Shown: piece after piece, positions 11,272-19,960 of the stretch
Layout: each line of letters begins with the position of its first letter
Position numbering within the stretch: the stretch's first letter is position 1
Source: Gordonia hirsuta DSM 44140 = NBRC 16056
GTDB taxonomy: Bacteria > Actinomycetota > Actinomycetes > Mycobacteriales > Mycobacteriaceae
NCBI RefSeq assembly: GCF_000333015.1
Contig: NZ_BANT01000002.1
Span: forward strand, 186,001 to 250,000
Length of the DNA stretch: 64,000 bases
Direction: 5' to 3'
Translations under genes and position numbers: made by a program
The notes under the pieces: model-generated
What the model was told of the DNA's origin: nothing
What the model saw: the letters and a program-made list of their open reading frames with translations, nothing else
The model's database searches: none

Positions 11272-12122
11272 CCTTCGGTGTCACCGATCAGGTTGGCGAC
11301 GTGGTCGGGCACGAACTTGCTCAGCGACCGCGGCGGTCGATGGTAGTTGCCCGTCGACAGCGGATGCTTGGGCAGCTTGACCGTCGGGTGCGGCACGTTG
11401 GTGTACGGGATCGTCGAGAGCAGATGGGCGATCATGTTCAGCCGGGCAGCCTTCTTGTCGTCGGATTCGACGACGTACCACGGGCTGGCCGAGGTGTCGG
11501 TGTGCACCATCATCTCGTCCTTGGCGCGCGAGTAGTCCTCCCACCGGTAGATCGACTCCAGGTCCATCGGGGAGAGTTTCCACTGGCGCACCGGATCGTC
11601 GCGGCGGGCGCGGAAGCGGCGCAGCTGTTCGGAGTCGGACACCGAGAACCAGTACTTGCGCAGCAGGATGCCGTCGTCGATCAGCATCTGCTCGAAGATC
11701 GGTGTCTGCCGCAGGAACCGGGTGTGCTCCTCGGGGGTGCAGAACCCCATCACCTTCTCAACCCCGGCCCGGTTGTACCAGGAGCGGTCGAACAGCACGA
11801 TCTCCCCGGGCGCTGGCAGATGTGAGACATAGCGCTGGTAGTACCACTGTCCCTTCTCCCGGTCGGTCGGGGCCGGCAGCGCGGCTACCCGCGCGACGCG
11901 GGGGCTCAGATACTGGGTCACCCTCTTGATGGCGCCGCCCTTGCCGGCCGCATCGCGGCCCTCGAAGACCACGACGACGCGGGCACCGGTCGAGCGCACC
12001 CATTCCTGCAGCGCCACCAGTTCGGTCTGCAGGCGGAAGAGCTCGGACTCGTAGGCCTTCTTGCCCAGCGGGTTCTTCACCTTGGTGTCCTTGGCTTTGG
12101 CGGACTTCTTCTTATCGGCCAT
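11268..12122 (-). CDS. ppk2: Polyphosphate kinase 2
   Basis: A 284-residue soluble kinase that transfers phosphate between polyphosphate and nucleoside diphosphates. Walker A is GRDAAGKGG (near residue 55), Walker B/lid is LFDRSWYNR, followed by the conserved RKYWFSVSDSEQ and WKLSPMDLES segments. The length fits class I PPK2 with one domain. The Lys-rich N-terminus (ADKKKSAKAKD) is not conserved. It leads a short transcript with the pyruvyltransferase gene. ATG at 12122 follows an AGAAGAAGGA tract on the minus strand. Confidence 0.94.
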   Translation of the reverse strand: MADKKKSAKAKDTKVKNPLGKKAYESELFRLQTELVALQEWVRSTGARVVVVFEGRDAAGKGGAIKRVTQYLSPRVARVAALPAPTDREKGQWYYQRYVSHLPAPGEIVLFDRSWYNRAGVEKVMGFCTPEEHTRFLRQTPIFEQMLIDDGILLRKYWFSVSDSEQLRRFRARRDDPVRQWKLSPMDLESIYRWEDYSRAKDEMMVHTDTSASPWYVVESDDKKAARLNMIAHLLSTIPYTNVPHPTVKLPKHPLSTGNYHRPPRSLSKFVPDHVANLIGDTEG

Positions 12123-12202
12123 GAGAGATCCTTCTTCTTGTCGGCTCTGGGAGAGACGTGCTGGGGCGGACCAGTGAACCGGTCACCGATCGGCCGAGGG
12201 GG

Positions 12203-13210
12203 TCAGGCGTCGCCGAGGGCGTCGACTGCGGCGATCTCGGACTGCAGTTCGGCGACCGAGGCGTCGATGCGGGCCCGGGAGAAGTCGTTGATCTCCAGTC
12301 CCTCGACGATCTGCCAGTCGGTGCCGTTGGAGCGCACCGGGAACGAACACACCAGCCCTTCGGGCACGCCGTACACGCCGGGGGAGACGATCGCCGCCGA
12401 GGTCCAGCTGTCGCCGGGGGTGCCCAACGCCCAGTCCTGCACATGGTCGATGGTGCCGTTGGCCGCCGAGGCCGCCGAGGAGGCCCCGCGGGCGGCGATG
12501 ATCGCCGAGCCGCGCTGAGCGACGGTCGGAATGAAGTCGTCGACCAGCCACGTACGATCCTCGGCGAGCTGGGCGCCGGTCCGGTCACCGACGCGGGCAT
12601 GGAAGATGTCGGGGTACTGGGTGGCCGAATGGTTGCCCCAGATGGTGACTCCGTCGATGGCGGTGACCGGTACACCGGCCCGTGCCGACAGCTGCGCGAT
12701 GGCCCGGTTGTGGTCCAGGCGGGTCAGTGCCGAGAAGCGGCTGGGCGGGATGTCCGGGGCGTTGCGAGCGGCGATGGCGGCGTTGGTGTTGGCCGGGTTG
12801 CCCACCACGGTGACGCGCACGTCGTCGGCGGCGACGTCGTTGAGGACGGCGCCCTGGGCGGCGAAGATCGAGGCATTGGCCGAGAGCAGGTCGGCGCGTT
12901 CCATCCCCTTGGTGCGCGGTTTGGCGCCGATCAGCAGGGCATGGTTCACCCCGTCGAACGCCGCCCGCGGATCGTCGTAGATCTGGACGTCGACCAGCTG
13001 CGGCAATGCGCAGTCGTCGAGCTCCATGGCGATGCCCTCGGCGGCGCCGATCGCCGCCGGCAGCTCCAGCAGACGCAGGATCACCGGCTGGTCGTGGCCG
13101 AGCATGGCGCCGGCGGCGACGCGGAACAGGGCCGCGTAGCCGATGGTGCCGGCGGCGCCGGTGACCGTGACGACGACGGGCGGTTTGGTGAACGAGGTGG
13201 AACGGGGCAT
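12203..13210 (-). CDS. mdh: Malate dehydrogenase
   Basis: A 335-residue NAD-dependent TCA-cycle enzyme interconverting malate and oxaloacetate. The nucleotide-binding loop is [18 protein letters not shown]. Substrate binding and catalysis are marked by TRLDHNRA and [13 protein letters not shown] (catalytic His in GNHS). Length and sequence fit the actinobacterial/cytosolic-like group. ATG at 13210 has an AAGGCGG ribosome site. An 80-nt gap separates it from ppk2 downstream, with no obvious terminator. Malate synthase G lies elsewhere in the window, so two malate enzymes are present but unlinked. Confidence 0.95.
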   Translation of the reverse strand: MPRSTSFTKPPVVVTVTGAAGTIGYAALFRVAAGAMLGHDQPVILRLLELPAAIGAAEGIAMELDDCALPQLVDVQIYDDPRAAFDGVNHALLIGAKPRTKGMERADLLSANASIFAAQGAVLNDVAADDVRVTVVGNPANTNAAIAARNAPDIPPSRFSALTRLDHNRAIAQLSARAGVPVTAIDGVTIWGNHSATQYPDIFHARVGDRTGAQLAEDRTWLVDDFIPTVAQRGSAIIAARGASSAASAANGTIDHVQDWALGTPGDSWTSAAIVSPGVYGVPEGLVCSFPVRSNGTDWQIVEGLEINDFSRARIDASVAELQSEIAAVDALGDA

Positions 13211-13272
13211 GGTCCGCCTTTCGATTGCGGGCAAATGTCGTGATGGTCCGGGCGCGCCCGGACGCGAGGACT

Positions 13273-14064
13273 CTAGGGGGCGGTCAGACGCAGACCGGTG
13301 GTGGGATCGGCGTCGTTGGTCAGGGTGAGGGCCTTACCCTCGATCGTGTAGCTGACGGTGCCGCGCAGAGTGTCCATGACGTTCTTCTCCACGCGGGTGA
13401 TCTCCTCGTCGCACATCTTCCGGGTGCCGGAGATGCCGCGGAACTCGATCTTGTCGCCGTTGATCACCGCATCGCCGTGGAAGTCGTTGCAGCCGGCGAA
13501 ACCGGCGACCGTGCCGTCCGCGGACAACGTCAGTCGGGGCCGGATGTCCTCGATCACCCGGGAGGACTCGATCCCCTGGGCGTGGACGATCGACTGCACC
13601 GTCCAGTCGGTGCCGACCAGCGCGGTATCGGGCCGACGCTGCAGTTCGACGGTCTGCCCGCCGCGGTGGAGCGTCAGCCGGTCACCGGTGGTCGACCAGG
13701 TCAGGGGGCCGGACAGCAGATTCGACAGCCAGGCGTCGGCGCCCTCCTGGGGGCCGGGACAGGCCAGCATCGTGGCGGCCAGCTGACCGGGGGTCATGGT
13801 CGACCCCTCGAAGGTGACCTCGCCCATGTGCCGGTTGCAGCCGGCGGTGGCCGCGATGCGGCCGGCCTGCGGGAACGACACTTCCAGCGGGCCGCCGCCG
13901 GGAATCTGCTCTCCGGTGACCGAGGTGGACAGATAGGTCTTTCCGGTCAGCGCGGCCGGTCCCGGATCGGCGACCGATTCGTCGGAGCTGCAGCCGGTCA
14001 GTGTGAGGGTTGCGGCCAGCACAGCGAGGGCGCCGAGACCGAGGAACCTGCGATGAGTGCTCAC
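13273..14064 (-). CDS. Lipoprotein with two META domains (HslJ-like)
   Basis: A 263-residue envelope lipoprotein. The signal peptide ends in the lipobox LTGC (Cys near residue 25). Two META/HslJ repeats follow, each with the glycine-cysteine turn: [10 protein letters not shown] and [11 protein letters not shown]. The family is linked in enterobacteria to heat shock and novobiocin resistance, but no role is proven in actinobacteria. The GTG start at 14064 has TACGGT seven nt upstream, so the mRNA is probably leaderless. Confidence 0.85.
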   Translation of the reverse strand: MSTHRRFLGLGALAVLAATLTLTGCSSDESVADPGPAALTGKTYLSTSVTGEQIPGGGPLEVSFPQAGRIAATAGCNRHMGEVTFEGSTMTPGQLAATMLACPGPQEGADAWLSNLLSGPLTWSTTGDRLTLHRGGQTVELQRRPDTALVGTDWTVQSIVHAQGIESSRVIEDIRPRLTLSADGTVAGFAGCNDFHGDAVINGDKIEFRGISGTRKMCDEEITRVEKNVMDTLRGTVSYTIEGKALTLTNDADPTTGLRLTAP

Positions 14065-14071
14065 GGGTATC

Positions 14072-14077
14072 ACCGTA
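14072..14077 (-). promoter_or_regulatory. -10 box (TACGGT), leaderless promoter of the META lipoprotein gene
   Basis: TACGGT on the minus strand lies seven nt before the GTG at 14064, the distance expected for transcription starting at the start codon. Confidence 0.45.
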
Positions 14078-14104
14078 GTCGAGTTGATTGCGAGCAAGTG
14101 GACA

Positions 14105-14121
14105 CTACCGGCGTACGGTAG
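14105..14121. repeat. Small inverted repeat upstream of secA2
   Basis: CTACCG, five nt, CGGTAG in the 127-bp divergent region between the META lipoprotein gene and secA2. It could be an operator or chance; there is no further support. Confidence 0.25.
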
Positions 14122-14191
14122 ATCACGATCAGCCGCCGGAAGTGCCGGTGCCGAGCGGCGGAAGAGACGGCGAGGAGTGGGATAGTCACCG

Positions 14192-16483
14192 ATGGGTAAG
14201 TTCTCGAATGCGATGTGGCGCATGCTCGGTGCGCAGGCGACCCGGAACCAGTCGAAGTCGGTGGCGATGATCGAAGCCTCGGCCCGGCACGACGAGTGGG
14301 CGCAGGGGTTGTCGGACGGGGAGTTCGCTTCGGCCGCCGGTGAACTGGACATGGACACCGAAGACGGTCGGGTCCGGTTTCTGGCGCTGGCCCGGGAGGG
14401 CGGTACCCGTGCGCTGGAGATGACCCCGTTCGACGTCCAGCTGCAGGGCGCCTTGCGGATGCTCTCGGGCGATGTGGTCGAGATGGCCACCGGCGAGGGG
14501 AAGACCCTGGCCGGAGCGATCGCCGCGATCGGTTTCGCCCTGTCCGGGCACTCGGTGCACGTGATCTCGGTGAACGACTACCTGGCCGGTCGCGATGCGA
14601 AATGGATGCGGCCGCTCTACGACCTGTTCGGGGTCAGCGTGGGAGCGCTGTCGGAGAAGGCGAGCCGGTCCGAGCGTCAAGACGCCTACGCCTGTGATGT
14701 CACCTACGGCTCGGTCAACGAGATCGGCTTCGATGTGCTGCGCGATCATCTGGCGCTGACCGCCGACGAGCTGGTGGCCCCGACCCCGGATGTGGCGATC
14801 GTCGATGAGGCCGATTCGGTGCTGGTCGACGAGGCGCTGGTGCCGTTGATCCTGGCCGGTGCCACTCCGGCGGCCATCCCCAACAGCGCCATCTTCGATG
14901 TGGTCTCCCGGCTCAAGAAGAAGCACTACGAGGTCGACGCCGACGGCCGTAACGTCCACCTGACCGATGAGGGCTCCCAGCTGGTGGAGACGACCCTGGG
15001 TGGTATCAACCTGTACGACGACGAGCACGTGGGCAGCACCCTGGTGCACGTGAACGTCGCCCTGTACGCCTACTACCTGCTCGAACGCGATGTCGACTAC
15101 ATCGTGCGCGACGGCGGGGTGCACCTGATCAACGCCTCGCGCGGGCGGGTGGCCCGGCTGCAGCGCTGGCCCGACGGTGTGCAGTCGGCGGTGGAGTTCA
15201 AGGAGGGGCTGGAGCTGACCGAGGCCGGCGAGGTGATCGACACGATCACGGTGCAGGCGCTGATCGGCCGGTATCCGACGGTGGCCGGGATGACCGGTAC
15301 GGCGATCGCCGCCGGCGAACAGTTCCGGCAGTTCTACGGCCTCGAGGTCTCCCAGATCCCGTCCAACGCCCCCGATATCCGCGACGACGAACCCGACCGC
15401 GTGTACGACACCAAGGCCAATAAGGTCGAGGCCGTCGTCGAGTATGTCGCCGCCACCCACGAAACCGGTCAGCCGATCCTGATCGGTACGCACGATGTCG
15501 CACAGTCCGAAGAGCTGGCCTATTTCCTCGAACGCGCCGGTGTCACCGCGGTCGTGCTCAACGCCAAGAACGACGCCGAGGAGGCGGCGATCATCGCCGA
15601 GGCCGGCCGCAAGGGAGCGGTGACGGTGTCCACCCAGATGGCCGGGCGCGGCACCGATATCCGGCTCGGCGGCTCCGACGGCGATGAGGCCGCCCGCGAG
15701 GAAGTCCTGGAGCTGGGCGGGTTGTGCGTGGTGGGCACCGGCCGGTACGACACCGAGCGGCTGGACAACCAGCTGCGCGGCCGTGCCGGACGCCAGGGCG
15801 ACCCGGGGCGTTCGGTGTTCTTCTCCAGCCTGGAGGATCCGCTGGTGACCAAGAACATCACCAGCCTGCGCGAGATCACCCCGATCAGCCCGGACGGCTT
15901 GGTCGGGGCCAAGGGTGTGGAGACGATCGAACAGGCCCAGCGCATCGCCGAAGCCGCCATGCTGACGCTGCATTCGAACACCTGGAACTTCAACAAGCAG
16001 GTCAACGAGCAGCGCGAATCGATCGTGCGGCGCCGGATGAACATCCTCAAGACCGATGAGGCCGCGCGCCAGCTCGAGGAGCTCGAACCCGAGCGGTGGG
16101 CGGAGTTGAGCCAGACCGTCGACGAGACGGTACTCGAGGATGCCGCCCGCGAGATCGTCCTCTATCACCTGGACCGGGCGTGGGCCGATCACCTGGCCTA
16201 TGTCGCCGATGTGCAGGCCAGCATCCACCTGCGGGCGCTGGGTGCGCAGAGTCCGCTGGAGGAGTTCCACAAGCTGATCTTCGCCGAGTTCACCCAGCTG
16301 GTCCAGGAGGCACTGGAGGCCTCGCGCACGACCTTCACCACCGCGACGATCACCAACGACGGCGTGGACCTGGACGGCGCGGACCTGCACCGTTCGACGA
16401 TGACCTGGACCTATCTGGTCCACGAGAACCAGTTCTCCGCAGGCTCGCAGGCGCTGCAGGGCATCGTGGGCATCTTCCGGTGA
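14192..16483 (+). CDS. secA2: Accessory preprotein translocase ATPase SecA2
   Basis: A 763-residue SecA paralogue, shorter than canonical SecA (about 900-950) and lacking the zinc-binding C-terminal tail. The Walker A-like box is EMATGEGKTLAG (about residues 98-109), the DEAD region is AIVDEADSVLVDEA, and the second motor domain has STQMAGRGTDIRLGG and QLRGRAGRQGDPG. It powers export of a subset of proteins in mycolic-acid bacteria. It is the orthologue of Rv1821 by sequence type and by its pgsA neighbour. The start has a weak GAGGAGTGGG site upstream. Confidence 0.95.
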   Translation: MGKFSNAMWRMLGAQATRNQSKSVAMIEASARHDEWAQGLSDGEFASAAGELDMDTEDGRVRFLALAREGGTRALEMTPFDVQLQGALRMLSGDVVEMATGEGKTLAGAIAAIGFALSGHSVHVISVNDYLAGRDAKWMRPLYDLFGVSVGALSEKASRSERQDAYACDVTYGSVNEIGFDVLRDHLALTADELVAPTPDVAIVDEADSVLVDEALVPLILAGATPAAIPNSAIFDVVSRLKKKHYEVDADGRNVHLTDEGSQLVETTLGGINLYDDEHVGSTLVHVNVALYAYYLLERDVDYIVRDGGVHLINASRGRVARLQRWPDGVQSAVEFKEGLELTEAGEVIDTITVQALIGRYPTVAGMTGTAIAAGEQFRQFYGLEVSQIPSNAPDIRDDEPDRVYDTKANKVEAVVEYVAATHETGQPILIGTHDVAQSEELAYFLERAGVTAVVLNAKNDAEEAAIIAEAGRKGAVTVSTQMAGRGTDIRLGGSDGDEAAREEVLELGGLCVVGTGRYDTERLDNQLRGRAGRQGDPGRSVFFSSLEDPLVTKNITSLREITPISPDGLVGAKGVETIEQAQRIAEAAMLTLHSNTWNFNKQVNEQRESIVRRRMNILKTDEAARQLEELEPERWAELSQTVDETVLEDAAREIVLYHLDRAWADHLAYVADVQASIHLRALGAQSPLEEFHKLIFAEFTQLVQEALEASRTTFTTATITNDGVDLDGADLHRSTMTWTYLVHENQFSAGSQALQGIVGIFR

Positions 16484-17160
16484 CCCAGATCCCGCACGAG
16501 CCGTGGAACCGGGCTCCGGACCAGGCCACGCCGACGGGATCGCCGGACACCCCGGAGGCGCTGACGGTGACCGACCGCTTCTGGACGGTGCCCAATGCGC
16601 TGAGCCTGCTGCGGCTGGCGCTGATTCCGGTGTTCATCTGGCTGCTGATGGTCGTCGACTCCCCGGGCTGGGCCTTCGCGGTGCTGTTCTTCTCCGGTGT
16701 CTCCGACTGGCTCGACGGCAAACTGGCCCGCTGGCTCAATCAGTCCTCACGGATCGGCGCGCTGCTCGATCCGGCCGCCGACCGGCTGTATGTGATCATC
16801 ATCCCGATCTGCTTCGGACTCAAGGGGTATGTGCCCTGGTGGATCATCGGGGTGATCATCGGCCGTGATGTCCTGCTGACCGCGACCGCACCGCTGCTGT
16901 CGAGCCGGGGAATCACCGCTCTACCGACCCTGTACATCGGGAAGGCGGCGACCTTTGCGCTGATGAGCGCCTTCCCGTGGTTGCTGGCCGGACAACTCGA
17001 CGGCATGATCGGCGCCGTCTGCTATCCCATCGGCTGGGCCTTCCTCCTGTGGGGGGTGGGCCTGTACGTCTGGTCGCTGGTGCTGTACTGGATCCAGACC
17101 GTGGCGGTGGTCCGGGAACTGCCCCGGGTTCGGCGCACGCCCGGCGGCGCCGACCGCTAG
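16480..17160 (+). CDS. CDP-alcohol phosphatidyltransferase (PgsA2-like)
   Basis: A 226-residue membrane enzyme of phospholipid synthesis. The family motif DG(x2)AR(x8)G(x3)D(x3)D is present in SDWLDGKLARWLNQSSRI followed by GALLDPAADR (near residues 75-100). About five hydrophobic segments follow. It transfers a phosphatidyl group from CDP-diacylglycerol to an alcohol; glycerol phosphate is likely but not proven. GTG at 16480 overlaps the secA2 stop (GTGA), so the two are coupled. The M. tuberculosis neighbour of secA2 is pgsA2 (Rv1822). Confidence 0.88.
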   Translation: MTQIPHEPWNRAPDQATPTGSPDTPEALTVTDRFWTVPNALSLLRLALIPVFIWLLMVVDSPGWAFAVLFFSGVSDWLDGKLARWLNQSSRIGALLDPAADRLYVIIIPICFGLKGYVPWWIIGVIIGRDVLLTATAPLLSSRGITALPTLYIGKAATFALMSAFPWLLAGQLDGMIGAVCYPIGWAFLLWGVGLYVWSLVLYWIQTVAVVRELPRVRRTPGGADR

Positions 17161-17245
17161 AGTTCTAGAACGCAAGCCGCCGTACGGCGCGCAACCTTTG
17201 GACGACCCACCGGGCCCCGGCCCGGCGAAGAGAAACGGTGACATC

Positions 17246-17644
17246 GTGACCAACCTGCCCGCGGAACTGCGCTACACCGAAGAGCACGAGTGGCTTCGCA
17301 AGGTCGGGCCGTCGACGGTCCGGGTCGGCATCACCGATTTCGCGCAGAACGCCCTCAACGATGTCGTCTTCGTCCAGGTCCCCGAGACGGGCACCGAGGT
17401 GACTGTCGGGGAGTCGTTCGCCGAGGTCGAATCCCACAAGAGCGTCTCGGACATCTTCGGACCGCTCGACGGCACCGTGACCGCGACCAACGACGCCGTC
17501 GTCGACGCGCCGGAACTGGTCAACAGCGACCCCTACGGTGAGGGCTGGCTGGTGGAGATCACCGTCGCCGACGACGCCGATCTGGATGCCCTGCTGGCCG
17601 CGCTGCTGGACGCCGACGGCTACCTGGCAGTGATCGCCGACTGA
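17246..17644 (+). CDS. gcvH: Glycine cleavage system H protein
   Basis: A 132-residue lipoyl carrier that shuttles the aminomethyl group between the P, T and L proteins of the glycine cleavage complex. The lipoylated Lys is residue 65 in VESHKSVSD. The fold-specific YTEEHEWLR and NSDPYGEGWL segments are intact. GTG at 17246 gives the standard length. The P protein is encoded 3.3 kb downstream; no T-protein gene lies in the window. Compared with M. tuberculosis, three genes between pgsA and gcvH (Rv1823-Rv1825) are absent. Confidence 0.96.
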   Translation: MTNLPAELRYTEEHEWLRKVGPSTVRVGITDFAQNALNDVVFVQVPETGTEVTVGESFAEVESHKSVSDIFGPLDGTVTATNDAVVDAPELVNSDPYGEGWLVEITVADDADLDALLAALLDADGYLAVIAD

Positions 17645-17689
17645 TCCGGCGCAGAACGCGAACAAGTAATATTCATTCCATGCCCGATC

Positions 17690-17705
17690 GTCAGCGAGTG
17701 CTGAC
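17690..17705. promoter_or_regulatory. Inverted repeat upstream of garA
   Basis: GTCAGC, four nt, GCTGAC. It lies between gcvH and the predicted garA promoter and overlaps its -35 element. It may be an operator or a weak gcvH terminator. Confidence 0.35.
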
Positions 17706-17746
17706 GGTGGGCGACAAGAACCGGTAGGTTCTCTAGGTAAGAGAAC
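17701..17746 (+). promoter_or_regulatory. Candidate garA promoter with palindromic operator
   Basis: CTGACG (17701-17706) and TAGGTT (17725-17730) are 18 nt apart and could serve as -35 and -10. A perfect palindrome, GTTCTCT, five nt, AGAGAAC (17728-17746), begins inside the -10 and spans the expected start site, the classic place for a repressor. The downstream MerR gene product is one candidate binder. Confidence 0.4.
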
Positions 17747-17834
17747 TTCCCCGCGGACGCGCTCAACGGTGAGAAGTGTTCGCTTGTCATTGGTGAGCTG
17801 ACGGCCCGGCCCGAGGGCCGGCGAAGGAGTTGTG

Positions 17835-18275
17835 GTGAGCGGTAACGACGACGGTTTTGAAGCCCCGGTGGAGACCACCTCGGTCTTCCGGGAGGAGTTC
17901 ATCAAGGAGATCGACGCTCCCGCGACGGCGGCCGAGCCGACCGATACCGGGGTCGAGCGTCTGCTGCCGGGCACGGCCCTGCTGGTGGTCAAGCGCGGCC
18001 CGAACGCCGGCTCGCGTTTCCTGCTGGATCAGGCGACCACCTCGACCGGCCGCCACCCCGACAGCGACATCTTCCTCGACGATGTGACGGTCAGCCGACG
18101 GCACGCCGAGTTCCGCCTGGCGGGTACCGATTTCAAGGTGGTCGACGTGGGCAGCCTCAACGGTACCTACGTCAACCGGGAGCCGGTCGACGATGCGGTG
18201 CTCACCAGCGGTGACGAGGTGCAGATCGGCAAGTTCCGTCTGGTCTTCCTGTCCGGCCCGCGCGCCGGGGAATAG
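17835..18275 (+). CDS. garA: Glycogen accumulation regulator GarA (FHA protein)
   Basis: A 146-residue FHA-domain regulator that, in mycobacteria and corynebacteria (OdhI), binds and inhibits 2-oxoglutarate dehydrogenase and adjusts glutamate metabolism. Phosphorylation by PknB or PknG blocks this. The tandem Thr pair in VETTSVFREEF (residues 14-15) is intact. The FHA core has TGRHPDSD, VSRRHAEF and LNGTYVN. GTG at 17835 is favoured over GTG 17832, because AGGAG at 17825-17829 is correctly spaced only for the former. Confidence 0.94.
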   Translation: MSGNDDGFEAPVETTSVFREEFIKEIDAPATAAEPTDTGVERLLPGTALLVVKRGPNAGSRFLLDQATTSTGRHPDSDIFLDDVTVSRRHAEFRLAGTDFKVVDVGSLNGTYVNREPVDDAVLTSGDEVQIGKFRLVFLSGPRAGE

Positions 18276-18289
18276 GACCACGCGCTCTC

Positions 18290-19021
18290 GTGACAGGTAG
18301 TGCCGCACGCGCGGACTCCTCCGATTCCGGCGAACGGTTCATGTCGATCGGCGCCGTCCTGGAGATCCTGCGCGAAGACTTTCCCGAGGTCACCATCTCC
18401 AAGATCCGCTTCCTGGAGGGTGAGGGCCTCGTCACGCCCGAACGGGCGCCGTCGGGGTATCGCCGCTTCTCCACCGCGGATTGCGAGCGGCTGCGCTTCG
18501 TGTTGACCGCACAGCGCGACCGCTATCTGCCGCTCAAGGTGATCCGCGAACAGCTCGACGCGATCGACGCACAAGCCGCCGACACGCCCGGCGCCCGCCT
18601 ACTCTCGTCGGCCCGCAGTGCTGTGGCACCGGCCACCGACTTCGCCGAGCGGGGCGGACGGGTGTCGCGGGAAGCGCTCATCGAGCGGACCGGCGTCGAT
18701 TCGGCGTTCATCGCCGAACTGATGCGCAACAGTCTGCTCGCCGCCGGCCCGGGTGGCTTCTTCGACGAGGACGCGGTGCGGCTGGTCGAAGCGGCCGCGG
18801 CCCTGGCGAACTTCGGCCTGGAGACCCGTCACCTGCGGGCCTTCAAGGTCAGTGCCGATCGCGAAGCCGGCCTGGTGGCCCAGATCGCCAACCCGATCGC
18901 CAAGGGCAAGGGCACCGGAGCGCGTGACCGCGCCGAGGAGCTCATCCGAGAGATGGCGGCGTTGTCGGTCACGTTGCATACTCAGTTGGTGAAGGCTGCG
19001 GTTCGCGGCGTGCTGGACTGA
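18290..19021 (+). CDS. MerR family transcriptional regulator (Rv1828-like)
   Basis: A 243-residue DNA-binding protein. The N-terminal MerR winged helix reads SIGAVLEILREDFPEVTISKIRFLEGEGL followed by PERAPSGYRRF. The C-terminal two-thirds is helical and has no Cys pattern of metal-sensing MerRs. It is 14 nt behind garA and is probably co-transcribed. Synteny and sequence fit Rv1828 of M. tuberculosis. The palindrome at the garA promoter may be its operator, but this is inference. Confidence 0.88.
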   Translation: MTGSAARADSSDSGERFMSIGAVLEILREDFPEVTISKIRFLEGEGLVTPERAPSGYRRFSTADCERLRFVLTAQRDRYLPLKVIREQLDAIDAQAADTPGARLLSSARSAVAPATDFAERGGRVSREALIERTGVDSAFIAELMRNSLLAAGPGGFFDEDAVRLVEAAAALANFGLETRHLRAFKVSADREAGLVAQIANPIAKGKGTGARDRAEELIREMAALSVTLHTQLVKAAVRGVLD

Positions 19022-19065
19022 TCCGGCCGCAGAGCGACCGCACACGCAGAGGGGAGCTTGATCCG

Positions 19066-19566
19066 ATGGGTGAGATGCGAGTCGTCGGCATTCGCGTGGA
19101 GGCTCCGCAGAATCAGCCGGTTCTGCTACTCAAAGAGACTCAGGGTTCCCGGTACCTGGCGATCTGGATCGGGCAGAGCGAGGCGGCGTCGATCGCGCTG
19201 CAGCAGCGCGGCATCGAGCCGCCGCGGCCGTTGACTCACGATCTGATCGTCAACCTGTGTGCGGCCTTCGATCAGGACCTCACGCAGGTGCGGATCGTCG
19301 ATATGCAGGAGGGCACCTTCTACGCCGAGATGGTCTTCAGCGGCGGTGCGGTGGTCTCGGCGCGGCCCTCCGATGCGATCGCCGTCGCCATTCGCGTCGG
19401 CGCCGAGATCGTGGCCAGTGAAGAGGTGCTGGCCGACGCGGGTCTGGAGATGCCCGACGAAGAGGGCACATCCGGCGAGGAACCGAGCGAAGAGGATCTG
19501 GAGGCCTTCCGCGAATTCCTCGACCACGTGTCTCCGGAAGACTTCCTCGGCCCGGAAAGCTCCTGA
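19066..19566 (+). CDS. Bifunctional nuclease family protein (DUF151, Rv1829-like)
   Basis: A 166-residue protein of the DUF151 (BFN) family. Signature stretches are VRVEAPQNQPVLLLKE-like at the N-terminus, YLAIWIGQSEAASIA, and SARPSDAIAVAIRVGA. The C-terminus is very acidic (EEGTSGEEPSEEDLEAF). Plant relatives have dual RNase/DNase activity. The bacterial role is unknown. It has a strong GAGGGGAG ribosome site before ATG 19066 and sits 44 nt after the MerR gene. Confidence 0.9.
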   Translation: MGEMRVVGIRVEAPQNQPVLLLKETQGSRYLAIWIGQSEAASIALQQRGIEPPRPLTHDLIVNLCAAFDQDLTQVRIVDMQEGTFYAEMVFSGGAVVSARPSDAIAVAIRVGAEIVASEEVLADAGLEMPDEEGTSGEEPSEEDLEAFREFLDHVSPEDFLGPESS

Positions 19567-19608
19567 CCGGATTCGAGTACAGCCGACCCGGGGTCTGTTC
19601 GGCGTGTC

Positions 19609-19709
19609 ACCGGTCTTCGCGGGGTCGGGCTGGGCGTGTCGCGACGTATCCCAGCACGTCGCAGCGCCGGTGTGATCGCGACGTGCGGAGATGAGCCGCG
19701 ACGTGCCGG
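19609..19709. repeat. Degenerate GGCGTGTCGCGAC-type repeats
   Basis: The 394-bp gap between the DUF151 gene and the second MerR gene begins with several related short copies: CGGCGTGTC near 19610, GGCGTGTCGCGACG at 19633-19646, and GCCGCGACGTGCCGG at 19695-19709. The 14-bp core at 19633 recurs exactly at 35977-35990. The remainder of the gap (19710-19960) holds the promoter of the next gene and a 5' leader. No ORF is seen. Confidence 0.5.
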
Positions 19710-19780
19710 CTGCGGGCCGTGGCCGGTGATTCCGGCCGATCTCGGTCACGGTGAGGTCACTGCACGATCACCATTGCCCT

Positions 19781-19806
19781 ACACCTGAACTTTAGGTTGA
19801 GGTCTA
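19781..19806. promoter_or_regulatory. Candidate MerR-type operator
   Basis: ACCT, seven nt, AGGT, followed by a second TGAGGT, lies about 15-40 bp upstream of the predicted -35 of the second MerR gene. It could be an autoregulatory site, but the support is the symmetry alone. Confidence 0.25.
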
Positions 19807-19818
19807 CCGCGAGTCGCG

Positions 19819-19847
19819 TTGTCTACCGGGGCTTCAGACCCTAGTTT
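19819..19847 (+). promoter_or_regulatory. Candidate promoter of the second MerR gene
   Basis: TTGTCT (19819-19824) and TAGTTT (19842-19847) are 17 nt apart. Transcription would start near 19854, after the in-frame ATG at 19850, which supports the GTG at 19961 as the true start and a leader of about 100 nt. Confidence 0.4.
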
Positions 19848-19960
19848 CAATGTCGACGCCGCCGGAGGAAGCCGCGCGGCCGACACATGAGAATCGACTC
19901 GGCGGAGTATCCTCGAACAAGGACCTCCATTCCGGTCCGACGTTGGGTGAGGGAGACACG

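Noticed and set aside
12158-13243. Plus-strand frame opposite malate dehydrogenase
   Set aside because: Shadow; mdh is complete with all catalytic motifs.
19850-19960. Upstream ATG for the FtsR-like gene
   Set aside because: It sits at the predicted transcription start and the extra 37 residues are low complexity; GTG 19961 has a ribosome site.
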